Assembly: GCF_001412595.2 (NCBI RefSeq) | Contig: NZ_CP012640.2 | Location: 4,216,001 to 4,280,000 of the forward strand | From: Massilia sp. WG5 | GTDB taxonomy: Bacteria > Pseudomonadota > Gammaproteobacteria > Burkholderiales > Burkholderiaceae_D | Direction of reading: 5' to 3' | DNA: 64,000 nt | Shown: positions 52,225 through 60,838 of the stretch, piece after piece | Layout: each line of letters opens with the position of its first letter | Position numbering within the stretch: the stretch's first letter is position 1 | Program-made: the position numbers and the translations under genes | The notes under the pieces: generated by a model | Seen by the model: the letters and a program-made list of their open reading frames with translations, nothing else | Databases searched by the model: none | What the model was told of the DNA's origin: nothing

Positions 52225-54540
52225 GTGACCCAGGTCCTGCGCTACGCACTCGTGATCGGCAGCGCGATCGGCTCGATCCTGCTGTTCCTGCTCGCCTCGG
52301 CGTCCGACAACTCGGGCTTCTTCGACCGTAATTACTCCTGGCTGCTGGGGCTGAACGCCGCGGTCGCCGGCGCGCTCCTGATCCTGGTGATCGTCGCCCT
52401 GACGCGCCTGTACGCGCGCCACAAGGCCGGCAAGTTCGGCTCGCGCCTGATGACCCGCCTGATGCTGCTGTTCGCCGGCATCGGCATCCTGCCCGGACTG
52501 GTGATCTTCATGGTCTCGGTGCAGTTCGTGTCGCACTCGATCGAGTCCTGGTTCGACGTCAAGATCGAGGCCGCGCTCGACTCCGGCCTGAACCTGGGCC
52601 GGGCCGCGCTCGACGAATCGCTGTCCGAGCTGGGCGCGAGCGCCAACACCACCGCCGCGACCCTGGCCGGGCAGGACCCGGTCAGCGCGCGCGTGATCCT
52701 CACGCGCCTGGTCAGCGAAGAGACCGGCATGCAGAGCGCGCTGCTGCTGTCGGCCGAGGGCCATGTGCTGGCTTCCGCGGCCGAAGACCCGCAGGTCGAC
52801 CTGGCGCCTGACCTGCCGACCCCGCAGATGCTCAAGCGGGCAGGGTTGCCGGGCGGGTATGCGCAGTCCGAAGGCAGCGCCGAGCGCGAGTTCCGCGACT
52901 TCCAAGGCGCCGGCGCGTCGAGCGGCCTGGACATGGCGACCGGCCTGCGCCAGCGCGTGGTAGTGGCGGTGCCCGAGCCGCCCGGCACGGCGCCGCGCTA
53001 CCTGCAGCTGATGCAGTCGGTGCCGATCAACCTGGCCTCCAACGCCCAGGTGCTGCAGGACGCCTACAGCACCTACCAGAACCGCGCCTTCGCCCGCACC
53101 GGGCTGCGCAAGATGTACATCGAGACCCTCACGCTGACCCTGCTGCTGGCGATCTTCTCCGCGATCGGCAGCGCCTTCCTCATCGCCGGCAACCTGGCGC
53201 AGCCGCTGCTGGTGCTGGCCGAGGGCACGCGCGCGGTGGCCGAAGGCGACCTGTCGCCACGTCCGATCGTCGAGACCAACGACGAACTCGGCACCCTGAC
53301 CCAGTCCTTCAACGCCATGACCGGCCAGCTGTTCGAGGCCCGCTCCGCGGTCGAGCGCAACCGCGCCGCGCTGGAAAGCGCCAAGGCCCACCTCGAATCG
53401 GTGCTGGCGAACATGTCGGCGGGCGTGATCGTGATGGATGCCGACGGCGTGGTGGTCAACTCGAACGACGCCGTGCATCGCATCCTGCAGATCGACGCGA
53501 ACGCGCTGGCGGGCCGTCCGCTGGACGCGATCGAGGGCCTGGAATCGTTTGCCGGCGCGGTCACGCGCGCCTTCTCGACCCAGAGCGCGGCCCAGAGCGC
53601 GCACTCGGCCGGAAAGCATGGCCGCCGGCATGGCGACCAGCGCGCCCACTGGCAGCAGCAGATCGAGGTGCCGCGCCGTCCCGGCACCAGCGACGATCAC
53701 GACCTGACCCTGCTGGCGCGCGGCTCGCGCCTGCCGGTGGGGGTGGGCAGCGGCTTCATCGTGGTGTTCGACGACATCTCGGACGTGATCTCGGCCCAGC
53801 GCTCGGTAGCCTGGGGCGAGGTCGCGCGGCGCCTGGCGCACGAGATCAAGAACCCGCTGACGCCGATCCAGCTGTCGGCCGAGCGCCTGCAGATGAAGCT
53901 GTCGGACAGCCTGGATCCGCAGAGCGCTGCATTGCTGAAGAAGGGCACCGACACCATCGTCAACCAGGTCGACGCCATGAAGCGCATGGTCGACGACTTC
54001 CGCGACTATGCCAAGGCGCCGCCGGCGGTGCTCGAGCCGCTCGACCTGAATGACCTGATCACGCAGATCCTCAACCTGTACCTGGCCGAGGACGAGTCGG
54101 ACGTCATCCATGCGGTCCTGGCGCCGAACCTGCCGCGCGTGATGGGCGACGCCACCCAGTTGCGCCAGGTGATCCACAACCTGCTGCAGAATGCCCAGGA
54201 CGCGCTGGCCGACGCGCCGCCGGCCGACGAGCCGGCGCGGGTAGACGTCGTCACCGAGGCCATTCACTTCGAAGGCGCGGACGGCGCCGCCGGCACCGCG
54301 GTGCGCCTGGCGATCGTCGACAACGGTCCCGGCTTCGCCCCGAAAATCCTGTCGCGCGCCTTCGAACCCTATGTCACGTCGAAGGCGCGCGGTACCGGCC
54401 TCGGCCTGCCGATGGTCAAAAAGATCGTCGATGAACACGGTGGCCGCATCGATGTCGGCAACCGCGCGGATGGATCTGGCGCTTCGGTATCGATTTTGCT
54501 GTTAAAGTTAGCGCCAAAGGCGAACTTGGCCGAAGTGTAA
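52225..54540 (+). CDS. ntrY: Sensor histidine kinase, NtrY family
   Basis: A 771-residue kinase. It has three to four transmembrane helices: two near the N-terminus, one at about 85-105 and one at about 300-320. The sensor region between the last two is large and periplasmic, and a HAMP domain (about 320-370) and a PAS domain (about 385-520) follow. The phosphorylated histidine lies in RRLAHEIKNPLTPIQLSAE, and the ATPase motifs NLLQNAQDAL, DNGPGFAP and GTGLGLPMVKKI are intact. An insertion rich in His and Arg (53611-53655) interrupts the PAS region. GTG start, three bases after DUF4390. It should phosphorylate the regulator encoded next. Confidence 0.93.
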   Translation: MTQVLRYALVIGSAIGSILLFLLASASDNSGFFDRNYSWLLGLNAAVAGALLILVIVALTRLYARHKAGKFGSRLMTRLMLLFAGIGILPGLVIFMVSVQFVSHSIESWFDVKIEAALDSGLNLGRAALDESLSELGASANTTAATLAGQDPVSARVILTRLVSEETGMQSALLLSAEGHVLASAAEDPQVDLAPDLPTPQMLKRAGLPGGYAQSEGSAEREFRDFQGAGASSGLDMATGLRQRVVVAVPEPPGTAPRYLQLMQSVPINLASNAQVLQDAYSTYQNRAFARTGLRKMYIETLTLTLLLAIFSAIGSAFLIAGNLAQPLLVLAEGTRAVAEGDLSPRPIVETNDELGTLTQSFNAMTGQLFEARSAVERNRAALESAKAHLESVLANMSAGVIVMDADGVVVNSNDAVHRILQIDANALAGRPLDAIEGLESFAGAVTRAFSTQSAAQSAHSAGKHGRRHGDQRAHWQQQIEVPRRPGTSDDHDLTLLARGSRLPVGVGSGFIVVFDDISDVISAQRSVAWGEVARRLAHEIKNPLTPIQLSAERLQMKLSDSLDPQSAALLKKGTDTIVNQVDAMKRMVDDFRDYAKAPPAVLEPLDLNDLITQILNLYLAEDESDVIHAVLAPNLPRVMGDATQLRQVIHNLLQNAQDALADAPPADEPARVDVVTEAIHFEGADGAAGTAVRLAIVDNGPGFAPKILSRAFEPYVTSKARGTGLGLPMVKKIVDEHGGRIDVGNRADGSGASVSILLLKLAPKANLAEV

Positions 54541-54590
54541 ATCGCGCTTAGAATCTGGGCTGTGAGGGTCAGACAGGAAGGCAATACAAG

Positions 54591-55328
54591 ATGGCGAACA
54601 TACTCGTAGTTGACGATGAAATGGGAATTCGCGAGCTGCTCTCGGAGATCCTCGGCGACGAGGGCCACGTGGTGCAGCTGGCCGAGAACGCCCAGCAGGC
54701 CCGGACGGCACGCCAGCAGGGCGCGCCCGACCTGGTCCTGCTCGACATCTGGATGCCGGATACCGACGGCGTTACCCTGCTCAAGGAGTGGCAGCGCGAT
54801 GGCCTGCTCAGCATGCCGGTGATCATGATGTCGGGCCATGCCACCATCGATACGGCGGTCGAGGCGACCCGCATCGGCGCCCTGAATTTCCTCGAAAAGC
54901 CGATCGCCCTGCAGAAGCTGCTGAAGGCGGTGCAACAGGGCCTGACCCGGGCCCAGGAAGTGGCGCGCGCCCCGGCCATCGCGCCGCGCCCGGCCGTCGC
55001 CAGCAGCCCCATGCCCGAGCCGAACAGCATGCCGAGCGCGCCGATGTACGCGCCCCAGCCGCCGCAGAACGGCGCGATCGGCATCGCCCGCCCGGTCAGC
55101 AACGGCGAAGCCCATGCGCATGGCTACACCCTGTCCTTCGACCTGCCGCTGCGCGAGGCGCGCGACGCCTTCGAGCGCATGTATTTCGAGCACCACCTGG
55201 GCCGTGAAGGCGGTTCCATGACCCGCGTGGCCGAGAAGACCGGCCTCGAGCGCACCCACCTGTACCGCAAGCTCAAGCAGCTTGGCGTCGAGCCCGGCAA
55301 GCTGGGCAAGAAGAACGCCAGCCAATGA
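54591..55328 (+). CDS. NtrX-like response regulator without AAA+ domain
   Basis: A 245-residue regulator with a receiver domain (about 1-118; phosphoacceptor D52 in LVLLDIWMP, conserved T/K in MMSGHAT and EKPI). A proline/alanine-rich linker (about 128-180) leads to a Fis-type helix-turn-helix (MTRVAEKTGLERTHLYRKLKQLG, split around 210-232). True NtrX has a sigma-54-activating AAA+ domain in the middle; here it is absent and no remnant such as GAFTGA is seen. It must therefore act as a classical DNA-binding regulator. It overlaps the next gene by four bases. Confidence 0.88.
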   Translation: MANILVVDDEMGIRELLSEILGDEGHVVQLAENAQQARTARQQGAPDLVLLDIWMPDTDGVTLLKEWQRDGLLSMPVIMMSGHATIDTAVEATRIGALNFLEKPIALQKLLKAVQQGLTRAQEVARAPAIAPRPAVASSPMPEPNSMPSAPMYAPQPPQNGAIGIARPVSNGEAHAHGYTLSFDLPLREARDAFERMYFEHHLGREGGSMTRVAEKTGLERTHLYRKLKQLGVEPGKLGKKNASQ

Positions 55329-55729
55329 CGGCGGCGCCCCCCGGCCGCGTGACCACGACCCTGGTCACGGGCGCCTCGGCGGGCGCACGCGAGCAGGCCA
55401 TCCACGACGCATTGATGTTGCCGGGATTGCAGCAGGATGGTGCAAAATCCGCTGTGATCCTGGAAGGCCTCGCGTCTGGTACTTCCCCTCTCGATAATCT
55501 CCCTGAACACATCCTGTTCGCGCGCATTGCCCCCGGTTGCCTGTGCTGCGACGGCAACCTGGTTTTGCGTGTAACATTGAATCGCATGCTGCGCCAACGA
55601 CCCGAGCGCCTCTTCATCGGCGTCGCCCGCAGTGAGCACCTTGATCAGTTGCGATCGTGGCTGCAGGCCGAGCCATACGATCAGCTGCTTTGGCTGACCC
55701 CCAACCTGATCTCGTCGTCTGGTAACTGA
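55325..55729 (+). CDS. Short CobW/COG0523-like protein with degenerate P-loop
   Basis: A 134-residue protein. The N-terminus TTTLVTGASAGAREQA aligns with the CobW-type start (TGFLGAGKTT) but lacks the lysine and threonine that bind nucleotide. The middle shows APGCLCCDGNLVLRVTLNRM, the GCxCC metal-binding signature of that family, followed by RPERLFIGVA. Full family members have 300 or more residues, so this is about a third of one. The ATGA overlap with the NtrX-like gene indicates co-expression. It might bind a metal without GTPase activity; it could also be a decaying remnant, although its codon use looks maintained. Confidence 0.65.
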   Translation: MTAAPPGRVTTTLVTGASAGAREQAIHDALMLPGLQQDGAKSAVILEGLASGTSPLDNLPEHILFARIAPGCLCCDGNLVLRVTLNRMLRQRPERLFIGVARSEHLDQLRSWLQAEPYDQLLWLTPNLISSSGN

Positions 55730-55890
55730 GTTCGCTCATAGGATAGCGCCTACAGTTTCTCAGGCATTTCCGGATACTTGAAATCGGTTGAGACAGCCCC
55801 ACCTCAGCATTGAAGTGGACCGCAAGTCATCATTGGCTGCCCGCCGCCGGGCACCAAGCTTCGCCAATCTGATCGAGTGAAGGAGTCATC

Positions 55891-56148
55891 ATGAACATGA
55901 TCTATAACAGCGAGCAGTACAGCGTCGTCGAATTTGGCGTCGATCACAACCTCGAAGCCCTGCGCTTCGGCGGTTACGAGATCGTCGACAAGTCCGGTCG
56001 CCGCGAAGCATTCATCGGCGGCAAACTGGCTCAGGCATTCCGGCGTGACGTGAACAATCTGATCGCAAGCGAGCCGACGATGGAAGAGATCGACGAGTTC
56101 CTGGGGTCCTACGATACCTTGATGAGCCAGCCGGTCGTCCTGCACTGA
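55891..56148 (+). CDS. DUF3567 family protein
   Basis: An 85-residue cytoplasmic protein with the recognisable DUF3567 sequence (MIYNSEQYSVVEFG, then GGYEIVDKSGRREAFI). The family is confined largely to betaproteobacteria, and its function is unknown to me. A strong AAGGAG ribosome site precedes the ATG. The 160 bases upstream carry no gene. Confidence 0.87.
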   Translation: MNMIYNSEQYSVVEFGVDHNLEALRFGGYEIVDKSGRREAFIGGKLAQAFRRDVNNLIASEPTMEEIDEFLGSYDTLMSQPVVLH

Positions 56149-56157
56149 ACGCACCGT

Positions 56158-56190
56158 CCGGGCCCGTCGTCTTTACCAAGACCGGCCCGG
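56158..56190 (+). other. Stem-loop after DUF3567
   Basis: CCGGGCC (56158-56164) pairs with GGCCCGG (56184-56190); inside, GTCTT (56169-56173) pairs with AAGAC (56178-56182) around TACC. No T-run follows. Possible weak terminator or mRNA end structure. Confidence 0.4.
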
Positions 56191-56216
56191 CAGTCAAGCC
56201 ATGGTAAGCTTGATGC

Positions 56217-56987
56217 ATGTGTCAATTACTTGCCATGAATTGCAATGTCCCGACTGACATTGTCTTCAGCTTCACCGGTTTCGCCCACCGCGGCGGCCGC
56301 ACCGATACCCACCATGACGGCTGGGGCATCGCTTTCTTCGAGGGCGCCGGCGTTCGCCATTTCGTCGATCACCAGGCCGCCATCGCTTCCCCGATCGCCG
56401 AACTGATCAAGCAGTACCCGATCAAGTCGCTGAACGTCATCGCCCACATCCGCAAGGCCACGCAAGGCCAGGTTGCGCTGGAAAACTGCCATCCTTTCGT
56501 GCGCGAGCTCTGGGGCCGCTACTGGGTCTTCGCCCACAACGGCGACCTGAAGGCCTTCAAGCCGACCCTCGACGGCGCCTTCCACCCGGTCGGCAACACC
56601 GACAGCGAACATGCCTTCTGCTTCCTGCTGCAGGAACTGCGCGCACGCTTCGGCGACCGCGCACCGGCCATGCCGGCCCTGCGCGCGGCGATCCGCGACC
56701 TGGTCCATGTGATCGCCCGCCACGGCACCTTCAACATGATGCTGTCCGACGGCACGGCCCTGTTCGCGCATTGTTCGACCAAGCTGTGCTACGTGATCCG
56801 CCAGTACCCCTTCGACAAGGCCTGCCTCGCCGATGAGGACCTGTCGGTCGATTTTTCCCAGGTCACCACGCCAAACGACCGGGTCGCCATCATCGTCACC
56901 ACGCCGCTGACGACCAACGAAACCTGGACCGAATTCGCGCCGGGCGAGCTGAAGGTCTTCGTCGACGGCTTGCCGCAGCCGGAATAG
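56217..56987 (+). CDS. Class II glutamine amidotransferase, YafJ-like
   Basis: A 256-residue Ntn-hydrolase of the glutamine amidotransferase type. The nucleophile is C2, exposed after removal of Met1 (MCQLLAMN). Conserved segments are HRGGRTDTHHDGWGIAF, HIRKATQGQV and VFAHNGDLKAF. No synthase domain is attached, as in YafJ proteins, and the acceptor is unknown. No clear ribosome site precedes the ATG, but the Met-Cys start is diagnostic. Confidence 0.92.
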   Translation: MCQLLAMNCNVPTDIVFSFTGFAHRGGRTDTHHDGWGIAFFEGAGVRHFVDHQAAIASPIAELIKQYPIKSLNVIAHIRKATQGQVALENCHPFVRELWGRYWVFAHNGDLKAFKPTLDGAFHPVGNTDSEHAFCFLLQELRARFGDRAPAMPALRAAIRDLVHVIARHGTFNMMLSDGTALFAHCSTKLCYVIRQYPFDKACLADEDLSVDFSQVTTPNDRVAIIVTTPLTTNETWTEFAPGELKVFVDGLPQPE

Positions 56988-57099
56988 CGCCAGCGTGATC
57001 GGAAGGGCACGTTTTTTTGTTGAAAATAGTGCCTAAAAGCCACTAGATGGGCGGAATGGGGTAAAGTACTTTGGTGTACAAGCCGCCGAAGAGTCTGCG

Positions 57100-58449
57100 A
57101 TGACCGAAACCCCGAGACAGGAACAAGCCGACCACCCCTTGCGGGTGCGTGACTTTTACCTCGGCCGCCAGCCCGTGCTGGACCGTAACCAGTCCCTGTT
57201 CGGCTACGAGCTGCTGTTCCGCAGTGCGCCGCTCGGCCAGGCGAACATCGGACAGGGAACGATGGTGGCCGGCGCACCGGCCGCCACGGCGCCGTCGCCC
57301 GGCCTGAACGCCACCGCCGCCGTCATCGCCCACGCCGCCCAGCTCGGCCTGGCGCGTGCGATCGGCGATGCGCACTGCTTCCTGAACGTCGATACCGACG
57401 TGCTGGGCAGCGACATCTTCGCCTTCCTGCCCCGCGAGCGCACCGTGCTCGAACTGGCCGCCTCGGTGGCGCCGGACGAGGCCATGCTGGCGCGCCTGGC
57501 CGAGCTGGCCGGGCACGGCTTCCAGTTCGCACTGGACGGCATCGGCAGCAGTACCGCTGCGGCGGATTCGGACAATGCGGGGCGCCTGCAGAAACTGCTG
57601 CCGCTGGCGCGCTTCGTCAAGCTCGACCTGCGTACCACCGCGCAGCCGACGCTGGCCGCCCTCGTGGCGCGCCTGCACGGCATGGGCAAGACCGTGGTGG
57701 CGGACAAGGTCGAGACCCGCGAGGAATACCAGGCCTGCCTCGAGCTCGGCATCGATTACTTCCAGGGCTATTATTTCGCCCACCCTTCGGTGCTGGGCGG
57801 GCGCAAGTTGTCGCCCTCGCAGCTGGCGGTGATGAACCTGATGAACCTGATCATCTCGGACGTCGACAACGCCGACATCGAGCGCGCCGTGAAGCGCGAC
57901 GTGACCGTGGCGATGAATCTGCTGCGCCTGGTGAACACGCCGGCCGTCGGCGCGCGCCAGCGCATCGACTCGGTGTCCCAGGCGCTGCTGGTGCTGGGAC
58001 GGCGCCAGCTGCAGCGCTGGCTGCAGATCATGCTGTATGCCGAACCGGGCACGCGCGGCCACAACCAGACTCCGCTGCTGATGCTGGCCACGACCCGCGG
58101 CCGCCTGATGGAACTGCTGGCCCAGCGCCTGCGTCCGGGCCAGCGCTACCTGTCCGAGATCGCCTTCACGGTCGGCATCATGTCGCTGATGGATGTCCTG
58201 TTCGGCATCCCGATGGCGGACATCGTCGAGCAGATCCCGGTCAGCGACGAGATCAGGAACGCGCTGCTGCGCCGCGGCGGCTTCTTCGGCGAGCTGCTCA
58301 AGCTGGCCGAATGCATCGAGCAGCCCGACCAGCAGGACGAGGGCGCGCTGCCGGCGCTGCGCGGGCTGGCGATTTCGGGCGACGACATGGTGGAGCTGGA
58401 GATGTCCGCTTTCCAGTGGTCCGACAGTGTCGTGAGGTACGCGATCTGA
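57100..58449 (+). CDS. EAL-HDOD signalling protein (degenerate EAL)
   Basis: A 449-residue protein with an EAL-like domain (about 18-225; FYLGRQPVLDRN, GYELLFRS) and an HDOD domain (about 230-430; VMNLMNLIISDVDN, AMNLLRLVNTPA). The EAL motif reads ELL and the metal-binding DDFGTG segment reads DGIGSS, so c-di-GMP hydrolysis is unlikely. Similar YuxH/CdgJ-type proteins act as regulators of motility or c-di-GMP pathways. A copy of the intergenic repeat begins four bases after the stop. Confidence 0.9.
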   Translation: MTETPRQEQADHPLRVRDFYLGRQPVLDRNQSLFGYELLFRSAPLGQANIGQGTMVAGAPAATAPSPGLNATAAVIAHAAQLGLARAIGDAHCFLNVDTDVLGSDIFAFLPRERTVLELAASVAPDEAMLARLAELAGHGFQFALDGIGSSTAAADSDNAGRLQKLLPLARFVKLDLRTTAQPTLAALVARLHGMGKTVVADKVETREEYQACLELGIDYFQGYYFAHPSVLGGRKLSPSQLAVMNLMNLIISDVDNADIERAVKRDVTVAMNLLRLVNTPAVGARQRIDSVSQALLVLGRRQLQRWLQIMLYAEPGTRGHNQTPLLMLATTRGRLMELLAQRLRPGQRYLSEIAFTVGIMSLMDVLFGIPMADIVEQIPVSDEIRNALLRRGGFFGELLKLAECIEQPDQQDEGALPALRGLAISGDDMVELEMSAFQWSDSVVRYAI

Positions 58450-58452
58450 ATG

Positions 58453-58518
58453 CGCCTTGAGCAAGCTGCTGCGCGTTGCAGATTCGGCCTGCGATGCTCG
58501 CTACGCTTGCTCAAGGCG
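58453..58518 (+). repeat. Intergenic palindromic repeat element, copy B
   Basis: Perfect 14-base inverted repeats (58453-58466 and 58505-58518) enclose a 38-base loop that holds the 33-base core shared with copy A (58466-58498, one mismatch). The element begins four bases after the stop of the EAL-HDOD gene and ends 29 bases before the ABC gene. The arm sequence differs from that of copy A while pairing is kept. Confidence 0.85.
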
Positions 58519-58547
58519 TCGACACGCTAACAATAGGACGGGAAAAT

Positions 58548-59504
58548 ATGGCCTCTGTACTGCTAAGCGTTCATAACCTGGTCAAAACCTATGGTGCACG
58601 GCGCGCGGTGGACGGCGTCTCGTTCCGCGTGCTGGCCGGCCAGACAGTTGGCCTGCTGGGCCCGAACGGCGCCGGCAAGTCGACCGTGGTCGGCATGCTG
58701 TGCGGCCTCCTGAACCCGGACGCCGGCGAGATCTTCCTGGGCGGCGAACGCGTCGGGCCGGGCGCCGCTTCGGTCAAGCGCAGGATCGGCGTGGTGCCGC
58801 AGGACCTGGCGCTGTACGAGGACCTGTCCGCGCTCGAGAACCTGCGCCTGTTCGGGGCGCTCTACGGCTTGCGCGGCAAGCTGCTGGCCGAGCGGATCGA
58901 TATCGTGCTTGGCCAGGTCAACCTGCTCGACCGCGCGCGCGACAAGCCGGCCACGTTTTCCGGCGGGATGAAACGGCGCCTGAACATCGCCGCCGCCCTG
59001 ATGCACGATCCGCAGCTCCTGATCCTCGACGAGCCGACCGTCGGCGTCGATCCGCAGAGCCGTAACGCCATCTTCGACACCCTGGAAGCCCTGCAGGCCC
59101 AGGGCAAGTCCCTGATCTACACCAGCCACTACATGGAAGAGGTGGAGCGCCTGGCCGACCACATCGTCATCATCGACCATGGCAAGGTCCTGGCCGACGA
59201 GAGCCCGGCCTCGCTGCACAGCCGCCTGGCGGCCCAGGCCGCGCTGCGGGTCGAACTCGCCGAGCCGGCCCATGCCGGCCTGCTGGATGGCCTGCGCGCG
59301 CATCGCGGCGTGATCTCGCTGGCGTGCTGCGAACTGGCCAGCAAGGGCGCCGCACTGGACATCGGGCTGGCGCAGGCGACCGATGCCTTGCCCGTGATGG
59401 GCTGGCTGCAGCAGGCCGGTTGCCGACCGCTGCATTTCGCCACCGCCCGCACCAGCCTCGAAGATATTTTCCTGAACCTGACCGGGCGCAGCCTGCGCGA
59501 CTGA
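58548..59504 (+). CDS. ABC-2 exporter ATP-binding protein
   Basis: A 318-residue ATPase with Walker A GPNGAGKSTVVGM (about 39-51), signature FSGGMKRRLNIAAAL, Walker B LLILDEPTVGVD and switch histidine in IYTSHYMEEVE. A C-terminal extension of about 80 residues ends SLEDIFLNLTGRSLRD, the usual tail of YhhJ/NodI-type exporters. The ATG at 58548 follows GGACGGGA. It is paired with the permease gene one base downstream. Confidence 0.93.
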   Translation: MASVLLSVHNLVKTYGARRAVDGVSFRVLAGQTVGLLGPNGAGKSTVVGMLCGLLNPDAGEIFLGGERVGPGAASVKRRIGVVPQDLALYEDLSALENLRLFGALYGLRGKLLAERIDIVLGQVNLLDRARDKPATFSGGMKRRLNIAAALMHDPQLLILDEPTVGVDPQSRNAIFDTLEALQAQGKSLIYTSHYMEEVERLADHIVIIDHGKVLADESPASLHSRLAAQAALRVELAEPAHAGLLDGLRAHRGVISLACCELASKGAALDIGLAQATDALPVMGWLQQAGCRPLHFATARTSLEDIFLNLTGRSLRD

Positions 59505-59505
59505 G

Positions 59506-60789
59506 ATGAGCGCCTTTTTAGCCATGGTCCGCAAGGACCTGATCCTGTTCCTCTCGGACCGCCGCGCGCTCATCATGACGCTGGTGCTGCCGATCGTGAT
59601 CGCGGCCTTCTTCGGCTCCCTGTTCGGCGGCGGCGGCAAGGGCAGCGCGATCGAGGTCGCGCTGGTGCAGCAGGACGGCAGCGAGGTCGGCGCGAAGATC
59701 GCCGCCGGCCTGAAAGGCGACCCGAACCTGCGCATCACCCCGATGACGATGGCGGATGCGGAGAAGGCCGTGCGCAAGGGCGAGCAGAAGGTGGCGATCG
59801 TGCTGCCGGCCGGCTTCGGCGAAGCGGCCGGCGCGGCGCTGTTCGGCGGCGGCGAAAAACCGGTCATCCCGCTGCTGTACGACCCCTCGCAGCCGGCCGT
59901 GCTGGGCATGGTGAAGGGCATGCTGACCCAGCAGGTGATGTCGGCCGTGAGCGCCGAGATGTTCAGCGGGAAGATGGGCCAGGAGCTGACCGAGCGCAGC
60001 CTGCGCCAGCTCGACCGGCGCGCACAGGACGACCCGGACAGCCGCGCATTGCGCGACATGCTGGCCAGCGTGCAGAAGTTCCAGGCGCTGCCGCAGAAGC
60101 CCGGCGCGCAGGGCGGACAGGGTGCGAAGGGCCTGAGCATGCCTTTCGCCACGGCGGACAGGCAGCTTTCCAGCGGCGCGGCGGAGCAGGGCTACAACCC
60201 GTATGCGCATGCCTTCGCCGGCATGGGCGTGCAGTTCATCCTGTTCATGGGCATCGACATGGGCATCGGCATCCTGCTGGCGCAGCGCAGCGGCGTGTGG
60301 AACCGCCTGCTGGCCGCCCCGGTGAGCCTGACCCAGGTGCTGCTGGCGCGCGCGGCTTCCGGCGCCGTCATCGCCTTTGTCCTGCTGTGCATCGTGTTCG
60401 CGGTGGCGGCGGGCGTGTTTGGCGTGCGCATCGCCAGCCTGCCGGGCTTCATCGGGATGGCGCTGTGTTTCGCCATGCTGACCGCCAGCCTGGGCTTGCT
60501 CATCGCGGCCTTCGGCAAGACCCCGGAAGCGGCGCGCCGCATCGCGATGTTCGCGGTCCTGATCATGGTGATGCTGGGCGGGGCCTGGATGCCGTCCTTC
60601 CTGTTCCCTGAATGGATGCAGAAGCTGACGATGGCGGTGCCGACCCGCTGGGCGGTGGATGGCCTGGACGCCATCACCTGGCGCGGCATGGATGCGCTGG
60701 CGGTGGCGCCGGCGATGGCGGTGCAGCTGGGGTTTGCGCTGGTGTTCGGGGCGCTGGCGGTGTGGAAGTTCGGGCGCGCGCAGCGATAA
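59506..60789 (+). CDS. ABC-2 exporter permease
   Basis: A 427-residue ABC-2 permease: one N-terminal transmembrane helix (ALIMTLVLPIVIAAFFGSLF), a large extracytoplasmic domain (about 50-240) and five C-terminal helices (for example LLCIVFAVAAGVFGV, LGLLIAAFGKTPEAARR). This is the layout of YbhS/YhhJ-type drug or lipid exporters. The stop codon overlaps the A-run that was the T-run of the former metH terminator. Confidence 0.9.
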   Translation: MSAFLAMVRKDLILFLSDRRALIMTLVLPIVIAAFFGSLFGGGGKGSAIEVALVQQDGSEVGAKIAAGLKGDPNLRITPMTMADAEKAVRKGEQKVAIVLPAGFGEAAGAALFGGGEKPVIPLLYDPSQPAVLGMVKGMLTQQVMSAVSAEMFSGKMGQELTERSLRQLDRRAQDDPDSRALRDMLASVQKFQALPQKPGAQGGQGAKGLSMPFATADRQLSSGAAEQGYNPYAHAFAGMGVQFILFMGIDMGIGILLAQRSGVWNRLLAAPVSLTQVLLARAASGAVIAFVLLCIVFAVAAGVFGVRIASLPGFIGMALCFAMLTASLGLLIAAFGKTPEAARRIAMFAVLIMVMLGGAWMPSFLFPEWMQKLTMAVPTRWAVDGLDAITWRGMDALAVAPAMAVQLGFALVFGALAVWKFGRAQR

Positions 60790-60804
60790 AAAAACGGGCC
60801 GTGC
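60788..60804 (-). terminator. Left half of the metH terminator, split by the IS
   Basis: The A-run 60788-60794 and the arm ACGGGCC (60794-60800), plus GTGC, fit GGCCCGT at 62249-62255. Joined without the IS they form a 7-bp stem with a GTGC loop and, on the minus strand, a run of T. Confidence 0.85.
60801..60804. repeat. Target-site duplication, left copy (GTGC)
   Basis: GTGC directly abuts the left end of the IS and recurs directly after the right end (62245-62248). IS3-family elements make duplications of three to five bases. Confidence 0.8.
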
Positions 60805-60838
60805 TGAACTGACCCCGTAAAGTTGGACGGTTAGTTTA

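Noticed and set aside
51655..54438. 927-codon open frame on the minus strand across DUF4390 and ntrY
   Set aside because: Antisense shadow; ntrY on the other strand has all kinase motifs.
57100..58449. EAL-HDOD protein considered as an active c-di-GMP phosphodiesterase
   Set aside because: The metal-binding and catalytic segments are degenerate (DGIGSS in place of DDFGTG), so activity is unlikely.
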